DNA of 64,000 nt from Spisula solida. Lineage: Eukaryota > Mollusca > Bivalvia > Venerida > Mactridae. Location: the NCBI GenBank assembly GCA_947247005.1, contig OX365949.1:20215130-20279129 (forward strand), given 5' to 3'. The notes beneath the pieces are model-generated. The model saw only the letters and a program-made list of their open reading frames with translations, was not told the origin of the DNA and made no database searches. This document shows, piece after piece, positions 50,010 through 62,700 of the stretch. Within the stretch, counting starts at the first letter, position 1. Every line of letters begins with the position of its first letter. The position numbers and the translations under genes were made by a program.

Positions 50010-51720
50010 GGTGTTAATATTAAGAGTCATACCCCTTGATTGCAGGGCTAGGAGTAGATGTACACTGTTTTTGTAGGTATTCATTGACAATGATGACCGG
50101 CGTTAGACGTACCCCTTGATTGTAGGAAAGCAGTAGGACTAGCAGTTGCTATGCCTAATGTTATTCGGTAACTGTTACCACTGGTTGTAGGGAACCAATC
50201 TGGCGGGGAATTACTTATCTACATGTACCTCATTGAGACAGGAATAGCTGCAAACCGTGAAGTAAGACGCATCATAGGATCTTGTAGGTATAGCTTCGCC
50301 TGTTGAATATGGATAGCCCATGACACAATCACAGACAAAGTGATGTGGGGGATAGCCATTTAATAGGAGAGGAAGTGTTGTTCCTGTCATTGGTCGTTAT
50401 CCCTTATCAGTGCATGTAATAGCTGAACTTGACTGCAGAATGTACCCCATAGGAACCAAAGTGGATGTACTATGTGGTGGACTTTACTCCCATAGAGAGA
50501 GAAAATGATGTACAGGCAGTAGCATGTACGTTATTGAGACTGGAATGGACAGAAGCATTTCCGAAGCAAGGTTCTTCTATATATTAAGAAAATGGATGGA
50601 TTTAATCGGTGGAATATTCCCCATTGGGTTAAGGATGGTTTACTTAGAAATATGGTGTACTTTAAGGACCAGGAATGACTATACCGATAAAATAACAAGC
50701 CCAATATGGTAAGGAATGACCATGCATATTCACCTACTAGTATTAAATCAGAAATGACTGTGACCATAGTACCCCCAATAAGATCAGGAATGAATGTGTC
50801 CATCAGTAGAATGTACCTCATATAGACATTATAAATGGAAGTTCCTATCTTTATTAGTAACATGTTATGTAACCCATATGACCAGGAATGATTACCATTA
50901 GAAAAATGTACCACATATGGTCAGGAATGGCTGTACTCATTCTACCCCTCTGTATGATGTACACCATATGGTCAGGAATGCCCGTGCCCAACTGCATAGT
51001 TATGAAAGGCTGTATGTATGTATCTTTATGTATCAAGTATTGTCAGTAATGGCTGTACTCATATGTAATATGTATGACATAGTTATGGTCAGGAATAGTT
51101 GTATACCCAATACCCATCTGTACTACGGATTCCATATAAGGAATTGATATACCTATAAATAATATGTGCCCCACATGACCAGGAATCTATGTACCCATGT
51201 GTAGGCTGTACCACACATGGTTGGGAATGACTGTCCCCATCTGTACTGTGGACTCTATATGGCCAGGAATTAATGTACCCATATGTAGTCTGTACCACAC
51301 ATGGATAGGAATGGCTGTACCCATCTACTACGGACTCCATATGGTCAGGAACAATTGTACCTATCAGTAGAATGTACTTCATATGGCCAGGAATGGTTTT
51401 TCCTTCATGTAGCATGTTTTAGTACTCATATGGTTAGTACGTGTACTAAGTATCATATGTGGTCAAGAATATCTGTATTCATGTGTAGTATGTACCCAAT
51501 ACGGTCAGGAACGAATGAACCTATCTGTAATATGTATCTCGTATGGTTACAAATTACTGTACCCATCTGTCGTAACGGTATGCATTAATAACCCATATGG
51601 TCAGGAATGGCGCTGTCCATCCGTAATATGTACAAAACTGGATTGACTGTAGCCGACACATACTAGTAATCCATGAGTTTAGGACTAAGTGTGCTCATCT
51701 TTGGGATGTACATCACGGAG
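50010..51720. repeat. Degenerate ~42-bp minisatellite, 1.7 kb
   Basis: CATATGGTCAGGAATGGCTG followed by TACCCATCTGTAGTATGTAC recurs dozens of times with 40-51 base spacing and heavy divergence (for example near 50921, 50972, 51179, 51263, 51347, 51387). Spurious frames of 60-127 codons arise on both strands. The array is old, unlike the homogeneous arrays elsewhere. Confidence 0.8.
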
Positions 51721-52059
51721 CAATATCGTATGACCCAACCCAACAAGAAAAGTATACCCATATGTAATTGTGGATGCACACATCTAAAGGTAGTGCCTGC
51801 AGGCATGGCAGAGATAGTCGGTGGTGCTGAAAGCATTTATAACTCGCAGGATAAATATCCCCGTGGTTGACACCTTGTAGTTGTATTTGTAGTTGTAATT
51901 ATTTAAACCTTTCAGTCAAGGATAACTTCTTAATATTCCATATGGGGTCATGTGCTTTGCTGAAGAGACAGCAAGAAGAAGTGACTGTGGTGTGATACAA
52001 GGAATCTGGATGGGATACCCTAGCTCTTTCCGAACAGATTCATTTTTGGTTCTTCAACG

Positions 52060-52235
52060 TGCCCAGCGTATAGCACCGATACTCGTGAGAATATCACACG
52101 GTTAATAACCAGTTCATCTGTAGTTGGGTGGGAAATACTGAACACTGGTCAATGAAATTTCGAACCAGGGACCTCTGGATTGGTAGTCAAAAGCACTAAC
52201 TCCTCAGCCACCATCGTGTCACCAATTACAACCTT
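52060..52235 (-). repeat. tRNA-derived SINE, family A, copy 2
   Basis: The reverse strand reads GGTGACACGATGGTGGCTGAGG, GAGGTCCCTGGTTCGAAATT and CACCCAACTACAGATGAACT GGTT, in the same order as 46488-46690. Confidence 0.65.
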
Positions 52236-52740
52236 GGTTGTGGTAGGGTTGTGGAGGCTTTAAAAGTGTGTGTATAGTTTTACAAATTCTATTAAGAACG
52301 GTTATTTAAAGGTTACTAAGGTCCACCTGAGTCAGAAAAGTAGTAAGCTAGACACTAGACAAAGATCAACTGATTCAATATATAATTTTGTTTATTTTTT
52401 ATCCCCTCTATCCCTTATTGTTTCCCTTCGAGTACGTTCCTGCTTTCACATTTTCATTTCTTAGTGAATGCGCGAAACGAATAGAATTTAACAATGGGAG
52501 GTATGAATTCTCACATGCTTTACTATTATTAAAGAAGAATATGAAAACAACGTTAAAATAATGTACTTTTAATTTAATATTCGGAACTTTACAAACAAAA
52601 ATATAAATGTATAAACTCATATCAAATTATTTTCCAATCATTTGGAGTCATGTTTATTTTCCGTTTCGCTGAATAGTTATTCAAGTTTTCCTGTCAATAA
52701 CCATGTTTTTGAAAATAATGTCATATGAACTCATACAAAT

Positions 52741-52830
52741 GACTGGATCCGAGCCGCCAAACCATCCAGCTAGGGGTCAGGTACCACACTAACACCCTTG
52801 TGACACGGTACTGGACACCTAGGCATAAAT
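52741..52830 (-). repeat. tRNA-like SINE fragment
   Basis: The minus strand shows GTGTCCAGTACCGTGTCACAAG and GGTTTGGCGGCTCGGATCC. Weak box A/B resemblance; boundaries approximate. Confidence 0.25.
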
Positions 52831-52867
52831 ATACGCATCGTATCAACAAAGTAGCCATGGAATAAAA

Positions 52868-53430
52868 AAAATCTTTTTTCCTGAGATTGTTGGAAACGGT
52901 CTATTCATATGCCCTAAAATATCTATTTAATTTAGGCATTAGTTGACCAAATTTGGACTTCGAAGTTAAAATCTATCAATGTTATTTATATTATGGATGC
53001 CTAGAATTATTCTCTGAATGTAGCAAACAAAAACTGGCTAAATACAAATCCCAATCAGAATTGCAAGAGAAAAAATAATGACAAAAAGTGAAAAATATCA
53101 AAGTTTTCTTAGAATATCAATAAATTCGAACTAATTCCTTTATCATAATATTATTATGTATATGTCAACATATGTTGGGTTGAAATACGAACATTTTAAG
53201 ACATATTGCAAGCCGATAGCCCTATTGAGTGAGGAATAATTTAAGTTTTCCCAAAGCTTATGATTGCTTAAAATAATGGCGGCTGGCCGCCAAAAGGTCA
53301 TTTGGCAAAGTGACCCGCAAGTCCATCAACCGTTTTCAGACTGCTGAGATATCAAGCTAACCGAAAATCATTGTTGGATCTGTTCACCTTTTTGGTAATG
53401 AAATTCGGTCTGTCACATGGACTAAAGGCA
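52868..53430 (-). repeat. Dispersed repeat R, copy 2 (inverted)
   Basis: Reverse complement of 48606-49190 with scattered changes. The central palindrome is shorter here (GGCGGCTGGCCGCC), having lost the ATCTTTAAAGAT centre. Confidence 0.75.
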
Positions 53431-54640
53431 TTATCTGGGCAGAAGCCACTCTAATATAACCGATACCTTTTTATGCATCTTCACTGTGTACCGATTGTAT
53501 GTTAATTTGTCAACTCCACGGTATAAATACAGGGTGTACACAAGGAAAGTTAACTGTTTCAACCCCTTATAACTTAAACATTTGTTTCCCTGGAACATCT
53601 TAAGCGGTCAACTTTTCAGATATGATTACATATCTTAGAGACTACAAATGCGTACTGTTTTCTGAAACATGAAGCCGTGTAACTATAGGAGGACTACTAC
53701 TTAATAGTAAAGCATTTTCGGGTATGTGTACATAGTCTTTACATCCTGACCTATGGTTCAAATAAGCACAAGATCATTAGAAGTCCCTACATGAGCTTGG
53801 TGATTGATGGCAACGACAGGAAAAGGTTTACAATATTATAATTTCATTATGACATACGTGTTTATGACGATATTAAAATTATTACTGAAGTGTTAAAAGA
53901 GAAACAAAACGAAGACGGGTCGATACAAAACCGGCCTAGCTTTCTTTTGTTGACCTGTCTCTTCTTTCGAAAAGATTACCGTCTAGCACAGCATAGTGCA
54001 CTTTGACCAACACTTTGACCAAGGTACATTGTTCTTATTTAAAAGATGTTTAGCCAGTTTGGTACTAATTTTATCTGACACTTCTTGGTGCAGAATTATA
54101 CTTGGCAGATGAACATAAATGTGTGCGAGATGTATTTCTTAAGCGTGCGTACGAATACATTTATCATTGTTTAAAATATGTATTTTGATACTGCGTCAGA
54201 CTGATCTAGACTGTTGTTGTGTTGATAAATCAATCATTATATTGCTACATTATCATTACTGTATGTATATAACACTGTAATTAACATGTAAATAATTATT
54301 GTATTGCATTGTACATTATATAGAATATCATCTTTTGAGGTGGAAATAAAGATATTGTATTGTATTGTATTGTAAGTCTGTTAAAAAGGTTGTATCATAT
54401 GCATTTAGAGACTTTATTTTGTTTTGTATGATTGAGTTTGTAACAAAACTATTTATAGTTAAATGATGTATTGTTCTGTCGTTTACATTGTTATGGGTTG
54501 CGTGCTGTTGTATTTTTATTCATAATTATGCATGTACAAATATGAAATATGTCTGACTAAAATATCCATCGAATGTGATATACAGGCCCTATCTTCTGTA
54601 TTCTTACAAGTAAAGAATACATAAAAGAAAGTATTAGTAG
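53431..54640. other. Intron A-B next to exon A, repeat-poor
   Basis: Holds a retroelement-like end GAGGTGGAAATAAAGATATTG plus (TATTG)n at about 54335-54375, and an isolated mariner-like TACAGGGTGTACACAAGG near 53530. Nothing coding. Confidence 0.45.
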
Positions 54641-54643
54641 GTT

Positions 54644-54841
54644 ATGAACGAACGAACGAACGAACGAACGAACGAACGAACGAACGAACGAACGAACGAA
54701 CGAACGAACGAACGAACGAACGAACGAACGAACGAACGAACGAACGAACGATCGAACGAACGAACGAACGAACGAACGAACGAACGAACGAACGAACGAA
54801 CGAACGAACGAACGAACGAACGAACGAACGAACGAACGAAT
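54644..54841. repeat. (GAAC)n microsatellite, ~49 units
   Basis: Almost uninterrupted GAAC tetranucleotides with one ATCG variant near 54751. It starts 66 bases from the donor of exon A and is transcribed as (UUCG)n. It is open in all frames, so long reading frames (RSFV repeats, NERT repeats) are artefacts. Confidence 0.95.
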
Positions 54842-54907
54842 CAGTGAATGAATTACTGAGCAAATAAATGATTTGGAAAAGTTTATGTAAAAAGCATGTA
54901 TACTTAC

Positions 54908-54982
54908 GGAGCCATATCGTCTGCTTGAGCTGAGCCCTCCACTTCCGGTTGCACCGTAATCCCGAGCAAATGAGCCTGAAGG
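54908..54982 (-). CDS. Upstream exon A: 25-codon Ser/Gly/Arg exon
   Basis: A 75-nt phase 0-0 exon has a strong acceptor (TTTCTGTTGCAG) and donor (TCC|GTAAGT). It begins PSGSFARDYGATGSGG and ends SSSRRYGS. The composition and the RxYG(S) words continue smoothly into SYDMGPSRGYGSG of the next exon, 26.5 kb away, which is good evidence for coding exons of the same protein. It has no in-frame Met, so the true start codon must lie further upstream (to the right). On the transcribed strand a (TTCG)n microsatellite starts about 70 bases into the following intron. Confidence 0.75.
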
Positions 54983-55337
54983 CTGCAACAGAAATAAACA
55001 ACATAATCTAAATATAGTAACAAAATAATTATTGTTTGTTAGACGAAAAGAAATCAATCAAATGATAATTAAGATGAAAGTTTCCTCGACACTACATCTG
55101 GAAATAGCTTAAATTTAATCCTGAAATAATAGAAGGATGATATATCTACATTATGAACATGAAAACTGAATTTACCTTGGAACTGTTGCCATAAAATGAA
55201 TGAACTCGATATATTAGAAATTACAGTTAACATCAAACGATATCTAGGGAATATACAGACATAATTTTAAATAAAACACTTGCTGTTATTGTCTAGACTG
55301 TTCTAGTCCGCGATGATACAACTTTATTATTGTAAAC

Positions 55338-55512
55338 AGTTCGATAATCGATTCTTAAATGTACGATAATCCATTGAACAAATATGAAATGTTCGATAAT
55401 CGATAAATTGGTTTTTAAAAATACGATAATCGATTAAACAGCTAATTAATGTTCGATAATCGATAAATTTTCGATTATCTATAAAGCATGTATTAAATGT
55501 ACGATAATCTAT
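55338..55512. promoter_or_regulatory. Cluster of seven CGATAATC(G) motifs
   Basis: TTCGATAATCGAT / TACGATAATCGAT occur near 55341, 55372, 55393, 55423, 55453 and 55501, with a reversed GATTATC near 55472. ATCGAT-type sites are bound by CUT/onecut and DREF-like factors in animals. Function here is unknown; it may simply be a degenerate tandem repeat. Confidence 0.4.
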
Positions 55513-57447
55513 ATTATTTTAAATGAAAATGAATTGATTTTTAATCTAAAAAAGAAACTTTAAAGACATGTCCAACGAAATCCTGTAAAAGGAAAGTACA
55601 TTTGTACCGTATAGCTCAGTACACGTTCATGCATATGATCAAATACGAAGCAATAATAGGAACAAATTGAAATAAAAATGTACATTTTCAAAGATTCTTA
55701 TTCATCAAATACTACTAGATAAAAAATACATAACCCAAAAATGTAATAAAACAGTAGATCTAATTACAAAAAGTACTTAAAATACAGAAACCTTAACAAA
55801 CATGCGGAACGTTTTTCATTTTCCTTTAATCGTACATTTAAAATATGCATAACTTGAAAAACTCTGTTAAAGCAGTTATCGGAAAAAGTTACAAAGTAAA
55901 TCTAATTAAATATACATGTTTGCTGTACGTTAGGCATTGAACTTCCCCTAACAAGAACGTACATAACCCCAAATTGTTTATAGAACAGTTACACATGTTT
56001 AAGAAAAAACAATACTTAAGTAACCTAAATAACGTTATTAGTAGACAGTATAAATGTGCTGACACTAAATTTATTACTTACAATATTATGAATATTCTAA
56101 CCGAGACTAAAAAGAGCAGTAGATTCCAACATAATGTACTTGCCTGTATATATCACACAATATAATAGAAACAAGTTTTACTAGAATATAATTATCTTGA
56201 ATAAATATCCGAAAAAATACGGTGAAAGTAATCCGTGGAGGAAGGTGTATACAAATAATCTGTATGATTTGTTGTATAAAATTCTGACGTTTCTGAATCT
56301 GGTACAAATGTGTTGTGTAAATTGGCAAGAGAATGATTCTAGCTTATATATTTGCTTGTAAGATGTTGTATCAGACGATGTACTTTGCCTGAGTTGTCTG
56401 CTATTGTTTGTTATCTAAATTAACATTGACATTACGAGCGATGATAATTGGCGCGTATTATAAATAGTTTGTACTCGGCCAAGTGAATCATTCAAACTTT
56501 CATACAGGGTTGAGCGAGTGTTAGCGCATGTGTCTGTGACTCTGTGTAAACAAAGACCTGTTTCCTACATAACATGGAACTATCTAGATAGATTGTATCT
56601 GGTATTTATGAATAATGATGACTTAAGCACACATCCCATTAATTTGTATCATTATTATTAAATTAATGTTTGTTTTTATCATATCTATACTGTTTTGCTT
56701 TGAACTTGACGAAGCTCGTGTGCAAGGACAAGTAAGCTTTTTAGTTCCGTACGTATCCACATTATGTAAATGACAGATGGCGCCAAATCATATGTGTTCC
56801 CGTTGGGCGCCATACTTAACCGCGTGCTTTAAAAATAAGCTCAGCCGAGACCAAACTCTATGTTTGCCATGGCATCAAGCATTTAGGTGAAGTGGAAATG
56901 TACTAGGCATGGCCAATTCTATTGCGACAATGCCAGTCTGAGCCCTATCTCCGCTCAGATAACTTTGCATATCATGTTGGTAATTTTTCCTTTTTGTGTT
57001 TGGCTTTCGTGTTCTGCTATTCTGTTACTGAGTGCTGTCCGACTTGTAATGGATTATCATTTTCAATGTAAGATCGGTCGTAACACCAGTACACTGACAA
57101 AAAATGAGAACACAGCCCAGAATTCAATAAAACACTATTTCTAGAGTTCGAACTTGAGATTTCTCTACAAATCTTAAATTTGAATAAGGCACATTTTCAA
57201 AATAAACTTATAAAGTCAAATCGAGCTTTTTTGTTGAGATGCTCAGTCGGGATATGGAAGCTTAGGCATTGGTGTTATGCTTGCAAAATTCATGTGGGAG
57301 TATGCTAGGTTGTCAGCACAATTAAAATAAGCACACACGTAGCTAAGCGAAATCCATCATTTGAGGGTACATGTCGTTTACCAATTGTAAACCACCGAAG
57401 CAAGCATGGCGTTCGAAATGACCACACAAGCTGTTGTGTCTTATACG

Positions 57448-57483
57448 GTTTGTCTGTCTGTCTGTCTGTCTGTCGGTCGGTCG
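57448..57483. repeat. (GTCT)n microsatellite
   Basis: About seven GTCT units followed by GTCGGTCGGTCG. Confidence 0.85.
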
Positions 57484-59349
57484 CATGGGTGTTTCCAGGT
57501 GCATTCGACATTAAATCCATATAATTGGTGGTGACGTGTCATTCCCTAGGGACGGGACACCGGAATGGCAACCACAATTCAACTCTACGTCGCGTCGGAC
57601 TTGACGTACTTGTACACTTAAAATGCCTACATATTATGAACAACTTAGGAATTGGCTTTTAGGTGTCTGTTTTGCTTTTTCTTGTGAAATGGTTTGACAC
57701 TTTTGAAACTCGAAATCTACGTATGCAATTCTGCGCAACGCGATAGGAAGCTTGTGACCAAAAACCAAGAAGATTAAATTAAGTCAGACAGGGATGGCAG
57801 CACTCAACTTAATCAGCCAAGCACAAAAAACATTAAAACACACAAAGCACAATGCCCAACTGAACCACCATTATACTGGTATCCTTCTAGTTGACCAACA
57901 GGCAATATGTACCATTTTATTGCGAGATAAAGCCAGTCTGAGAATGTACGGTACATAATTTTGTGATTAAGGTCGTGTATATAGGCAGGTTTCGTATCAG
58001 AAACTACAGGTGTATCTGAGCTGACAGTATGATCGGTATCAGTTACTCCCCTTTGTTGGACACACGCCATGGAATCATACCTGTTTTGAACGCTTCGGTT
58101 AGATACTGTAATATCTTAATGAAATTCGCATGTCTTTTATCGACATAAAATGTTTTCCAGATTGAAGAGTTGACATATTCAACCTACCAACTAAATGTCA
58201 GTCTGGATTACAGCACGTGGTTGTTTTACCTGGGCAAACTTGTAGTTCATGAGTAAGTGGTATTAGCTGAAACGGTGCACTGCGATATAATGTAGATATA
58301 TAAACAACGCTCAGTGGATCGCGTGCGAAACATTTAAGCAAACTTGCAACACATTTTTTATTAGTTTTATAATTTAATTGAATAAAAATGAAGAACATGA
58401 CATGTTATGTTGATGAACGCTTACCACTATAAAAATATTAAATGCCTCAAATGTTGATGAATTTAAAGACTTTGCATCAGATAAGATAAGATAACATTGC
58501 TTGCAAATGTTACCCGGCATGGTACCCACATGTTTAGGTCACCTTAAAACATATATATACATTCAAATACAAATTACTGCAAATAACCACAGAAATATAG
58601 TCCAAAAAAGCAACACGTGCGGTCATTGAAAAGAAAAATTAAGTTTGTGCTAAATTGAAAAAGAAAAGTACTTACAAATTGATGTTATCCAATGCAATTG
58701 AAACTTTCAAGCAGCTCTTGGCTTCATTTATAAACAGGTAAAAGCACCGTCTATGTCGACTAGTAGTTTATCAATAATATAGGTTTTACTAATTTATCTT
58801 AACCAAGTTTGAAAATTATGCCAACTTTAGCGAAACCAGATCGATATTAATTTTTCAAGAATCAACGCAGAGTTCACCATTATTTTAAACAGACGCAATT
58901 AACTAAAAACATCAAAAGCTACCACCCGCTATTACTTTCCTTTAGAACTTATAGTATTTCTCATCTATGTCTTAAAGTATTGTACTGCCAAGTAAAAATG
59001 TTGTAGGAGAAAATCTCTCAGAAAATAACTAGATTTTTACGACGGTGATATAAACATGACATATAGAATAGTATTTGTATATATTTGCTTTGTTGAGTGA
59101 TGCGCCTGAATCTGATAGGTTTGGGAATTCAACAAGTGGTTTTCAGCAAGACTTGGTTGTCGGGCAAATAGTTGGTGATGATGTTAAGCGCATACATATT
59201 GGCACCCGCGCGAATCTATATTATATGTCTACTTGATACCGAAAGTGGTTGTTTTGCACAAAACGTATGCTTACTGCAATGACTTCTATAATATCTATTG
59301 AATGTTAAATACCTTCGCATCCACGACCGCTTTAATCAATTTAGAAGGA

Positions 59350-59442
59350 TCTCATGGAAGATTGACTTTTCATATTGTCAAATGAGTTTCCTCGTAAAAT
59401 AAAGCTTTTATTATTATTAATTATTATTATTATTATTATTAT
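59350..59442 (+). mobile_element. LINE-type 3' tail, family T, copy 5
   Basis: CTCATGGAAGATTGACTTTTC ... GAGTTTCCTCGTAAAATAAAG and a long (ATT)n tail. Confidence 0.65.
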
Positions 59443-59761
59443 AAAATATTTGTATGAATCACGTACTTGTGTCTTTGTCAAGCTATGTCACATGCTTTCT
59501 TTTGGTCTGATAGTCATGTGTATTTCACGTAAATGTGTGAATATGTGTACATTTACTAATATATATAACTACAAACACGTCTATCAATAAAATATTCTTT
59601 TTTTAGATATTCAGCAAATCATTGCACACCTCCCAGATTGTTAAAATGTATATATTGTTAATAAACATCATGTGTAATTAAAGTACTGAAAGCACGGATA
59701 AGTTTGATAAATATCGATTGATTCAGATTTAAAGGTTTTTAAGCTTTAGTCATATACTTAC

Positions 59762-59791
59762 CTTGTTATTGCAAATACAACTATATTGCAT
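59762..59791 (-). CDS. Tentative first coding exon of the long form
   Basis: A strong donor AAG|GTAAGTAT ends at 59762. In phase 0, which exon A requires, the sequence before it is MQYSCICNNK from an ATG at 59791-59789, with an in-frame stop shortly upstream of that ATG. This could be the start codon missing from exons A and B. There is no compositional or homology support, and the 5' untranslated part and promoter are unassigned. It may be a chance match; the real start could equally be outside the window. Confidence 0.2.
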
Positions 59792-62700
59792 ATATCAAAT
59801 ATACATGTTAAACATGGTCCCAACCTCTCCAGCAATCACAATTGGACATATATCTCAGCTCGAATATTTCATACTAGTGCAACCTCTGTAGGACAACACC
59901 CATTGGGAAACACACAATTTGGTTTGTTGAGCGGCGTTTATAACCACAAAATTATTACTCGAGATTTGTCACAAACTCAGAAACAAGTTTGAGCAAAATC
60001 TCAAATTTGAGCTGATACATTGCTTCAGAGGAGTAGGGACATGTAAACAACGATGCATAAATGCGACAAGTAGCAAGCAATTCCCAAACAACACTAGTCA
60101 CAGTCAATATGATCAATCACACTTAACACCATAATACAACACCGTAAACAACAGTCATCTTTATACATCGGGCACTCTGAAAACACTAACAACAAACCCA
60201 CCAGACAGACGATCTTGAATTTTTATTATACGATGGTTGATCCAGAAATAATGGGACTTTTGTCATGACATCGCAGAAATTCAGACATTTTAGTAACGAC
60301 ATAGGGATGCAGAAAGGTGACTGTCATTTTGAGTTGACAACATTGAAATGACATACATATTATTACAAATACACATAAACGTTTGACAAACATATTTTAA
60401 ATCCAGCGCGATAACATTGGTAAATGCTATACAAAATTAATAATTGACATAAAAGCCTAAAAGGAGTATGCCAGCCTCATATATGCTGTGGTGTATGTTT
60501 AAATGCATTCCACGACATGGGTCGATGGTGTGGTTCTAGACTTAATCCTCAACAGATAATAAGAATCTTTCTTTTTTTTCTTTTGTATCGCAATATATCG
60601 TGCAGGATTTACAATAGTTTAAAGCGATAACATAATAAATGCATATGAACAAATTATATAATACATGTATTATAATATACAAGTACAAAATGTTCGTCTT
60701 TTATTGAAGGCATTAGTGACTTGCTATCATAAAGTTAGTGCGCATATTTATACAAATATACATAATCTTAAATATATATTAATGTTAGTAAGCCAACTAA
60801 ATTATATAGCAAAGTAATATTTGCTCACACACAATTTACTAAGCCAGCTAACTGAAATGAATATAGCATGTGTTGTAAAAGTCACAATATATATGTGCAT
60901 GTATATTCTACCTATTACAATGTATAATATAATTAAAGTATACATAAATTTACCATGATGAAGTCGGGTTGTTTTTCTGCTTCTCAAATTCAGTTCTGAA
61001 AATATATCACAACAAAAAAGGGGTTACTTATGTTGTAAGAAAGGGCTACTAAAGGGTCACTAGAATATGGGGCACTAGTATATTTTCTACGAACGTAGGG
61101 GGTTTGAGTATATGTATGTTACTATGACCATTGCCACGGTGTATGACATGTATGATGTATTAATTATGGGCATGCCTTATAAATAAGAATATCATTCAAA
61201 AACATGCCAAAGGTTGGAAACTTGAAATCAATGTTAACAGGGTTAAGTGATTGGTAATTCAATTAAACAAATGAGTGAGTACCGATATGCCACAAATATG
61301 CAGTATAAAGGTTCCTTTAAATCGAATACGAATTCAATCAGTTATGCTGCATGAATTAAATTTGATTCCTCGACCTTAAAATATGATTTTCGTTTAGTTA
61401 TTGTCTGCGAAATATGTACAATGCATCATCTTCAATTAACGCATTTTTGGTCCATGACAATTTGAGTCGAAATGCCACACAAAAATGTAATACATGTTGT
61501 ATTTTCAAATGAAAACAAGAGCTTTGTAGTTCTCGGGTAGCAACCACAAAACTCCCACACGATTCTGGCAGATACTTTGCACATGGTGATAAATCATGTA
61601 GTAATGTAGTCATATAGTGATATATACAGAACGATCTATATTGATGTAAGGTGAACAAACTGTACTAATGATAGAAGAAAAAACAAGTGAAGATGCGGCA
61701 TTAATAAGATATAAGTATGATAAGATAAAGAACCAAACCTATTCAATAACATACAAAGTAACCTCAATGGATGATTCTCTGACTCCATACAGTGTTCAGT
61801 ACAATAAAACTAAACCCTAGAGCCAAGGGGCTTCATTTTACCCGAAATAACCATAAACCAACTTTCTAAGAAACCACATGTTAACCCTCTGGAATTACAA
61901 TTTTGTCTAGAAGGTAATAAGATGGATTTTTGCTATAAAATACAGTACGAACTTATCAAAATGACCATTTACCAGATATGTTCATACTTTTGGCGAGGAG
62001 TCATTGACTGCAGTTATGTTGACTACTCATGCAGTGATCATAAGTATCTTTTCACTAGCCAACGATCCACAAAAGAACCCCGTACGCATACATGTATCTC
62101 TTTAGAGCAAACCCCTTTTGGAATAACAATTGTTTTGTTGTTGTACAGAGGTTGCTGTTGTGGAGAGGTAAACTTTATATCAAATGGTTAATTATGGCAA
62201 AATATAATGTAGCTTAAATGGACATGCCCAGGAACTGAAGTGTCTCGAATAGCAATTAAATTGGTATCATTTTAAAACCTGAGTCAAATAATGAAAACCT
62301 TGTAAAAAAGATACGAAATATCCCGCTAGTTAAAAAAATATATATTTCAAGAATAACTAAATATCGTTGTCGTCAATAAAAGGCTGATTGCCTTTTATTC
62401 AAATCGATATACAAACTATCAAAGCGCGCGTTATATAGTTACTTTTTAAGTAAAATTCTCCTTTGACTTTTCGGTAATAGTTGGTTTTACAAGTGATAAA
62501 CGCAATTTTGTTTTATGCAAACCAAGACACTCCAGTTTCTGGGCATGTCCCTTTATGTGAAGTTCTTTTTCTTTGAAGTGCCGCTCTTGAGAGGTTGCAA
62601 TGTACTATGATAATGACGAACATGAAACGAATGGTGGTGTTGATGATGATAGTGAAGTTGGTGATGAAATAATGAAGATGTAAAAATGGGTGTGACATAA

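Noticed and set aside
50524..51588. Several frames of 60-127 codons on both strands
   Set aside because: All lie in the degenerate 42-bp minisatellite.
54557..55057. Long RSFV or NERT repeat reading frames
   Set aside because: They come from the (GAAC)n microsatellite.
58676..58740. Strong GTAAGTAC donor on the minus strand
   Set aside because: Stops occur in the needed frame just before it; at most a 5' untranslated exon, unsupported.
60954..60995. 42-nt exon-like segment on the minus strand between TTTTCAG and GTAAAT
   Set aside because: Has a TGA in the frame needed to join exon A and a weak donor; could only be untranslated.
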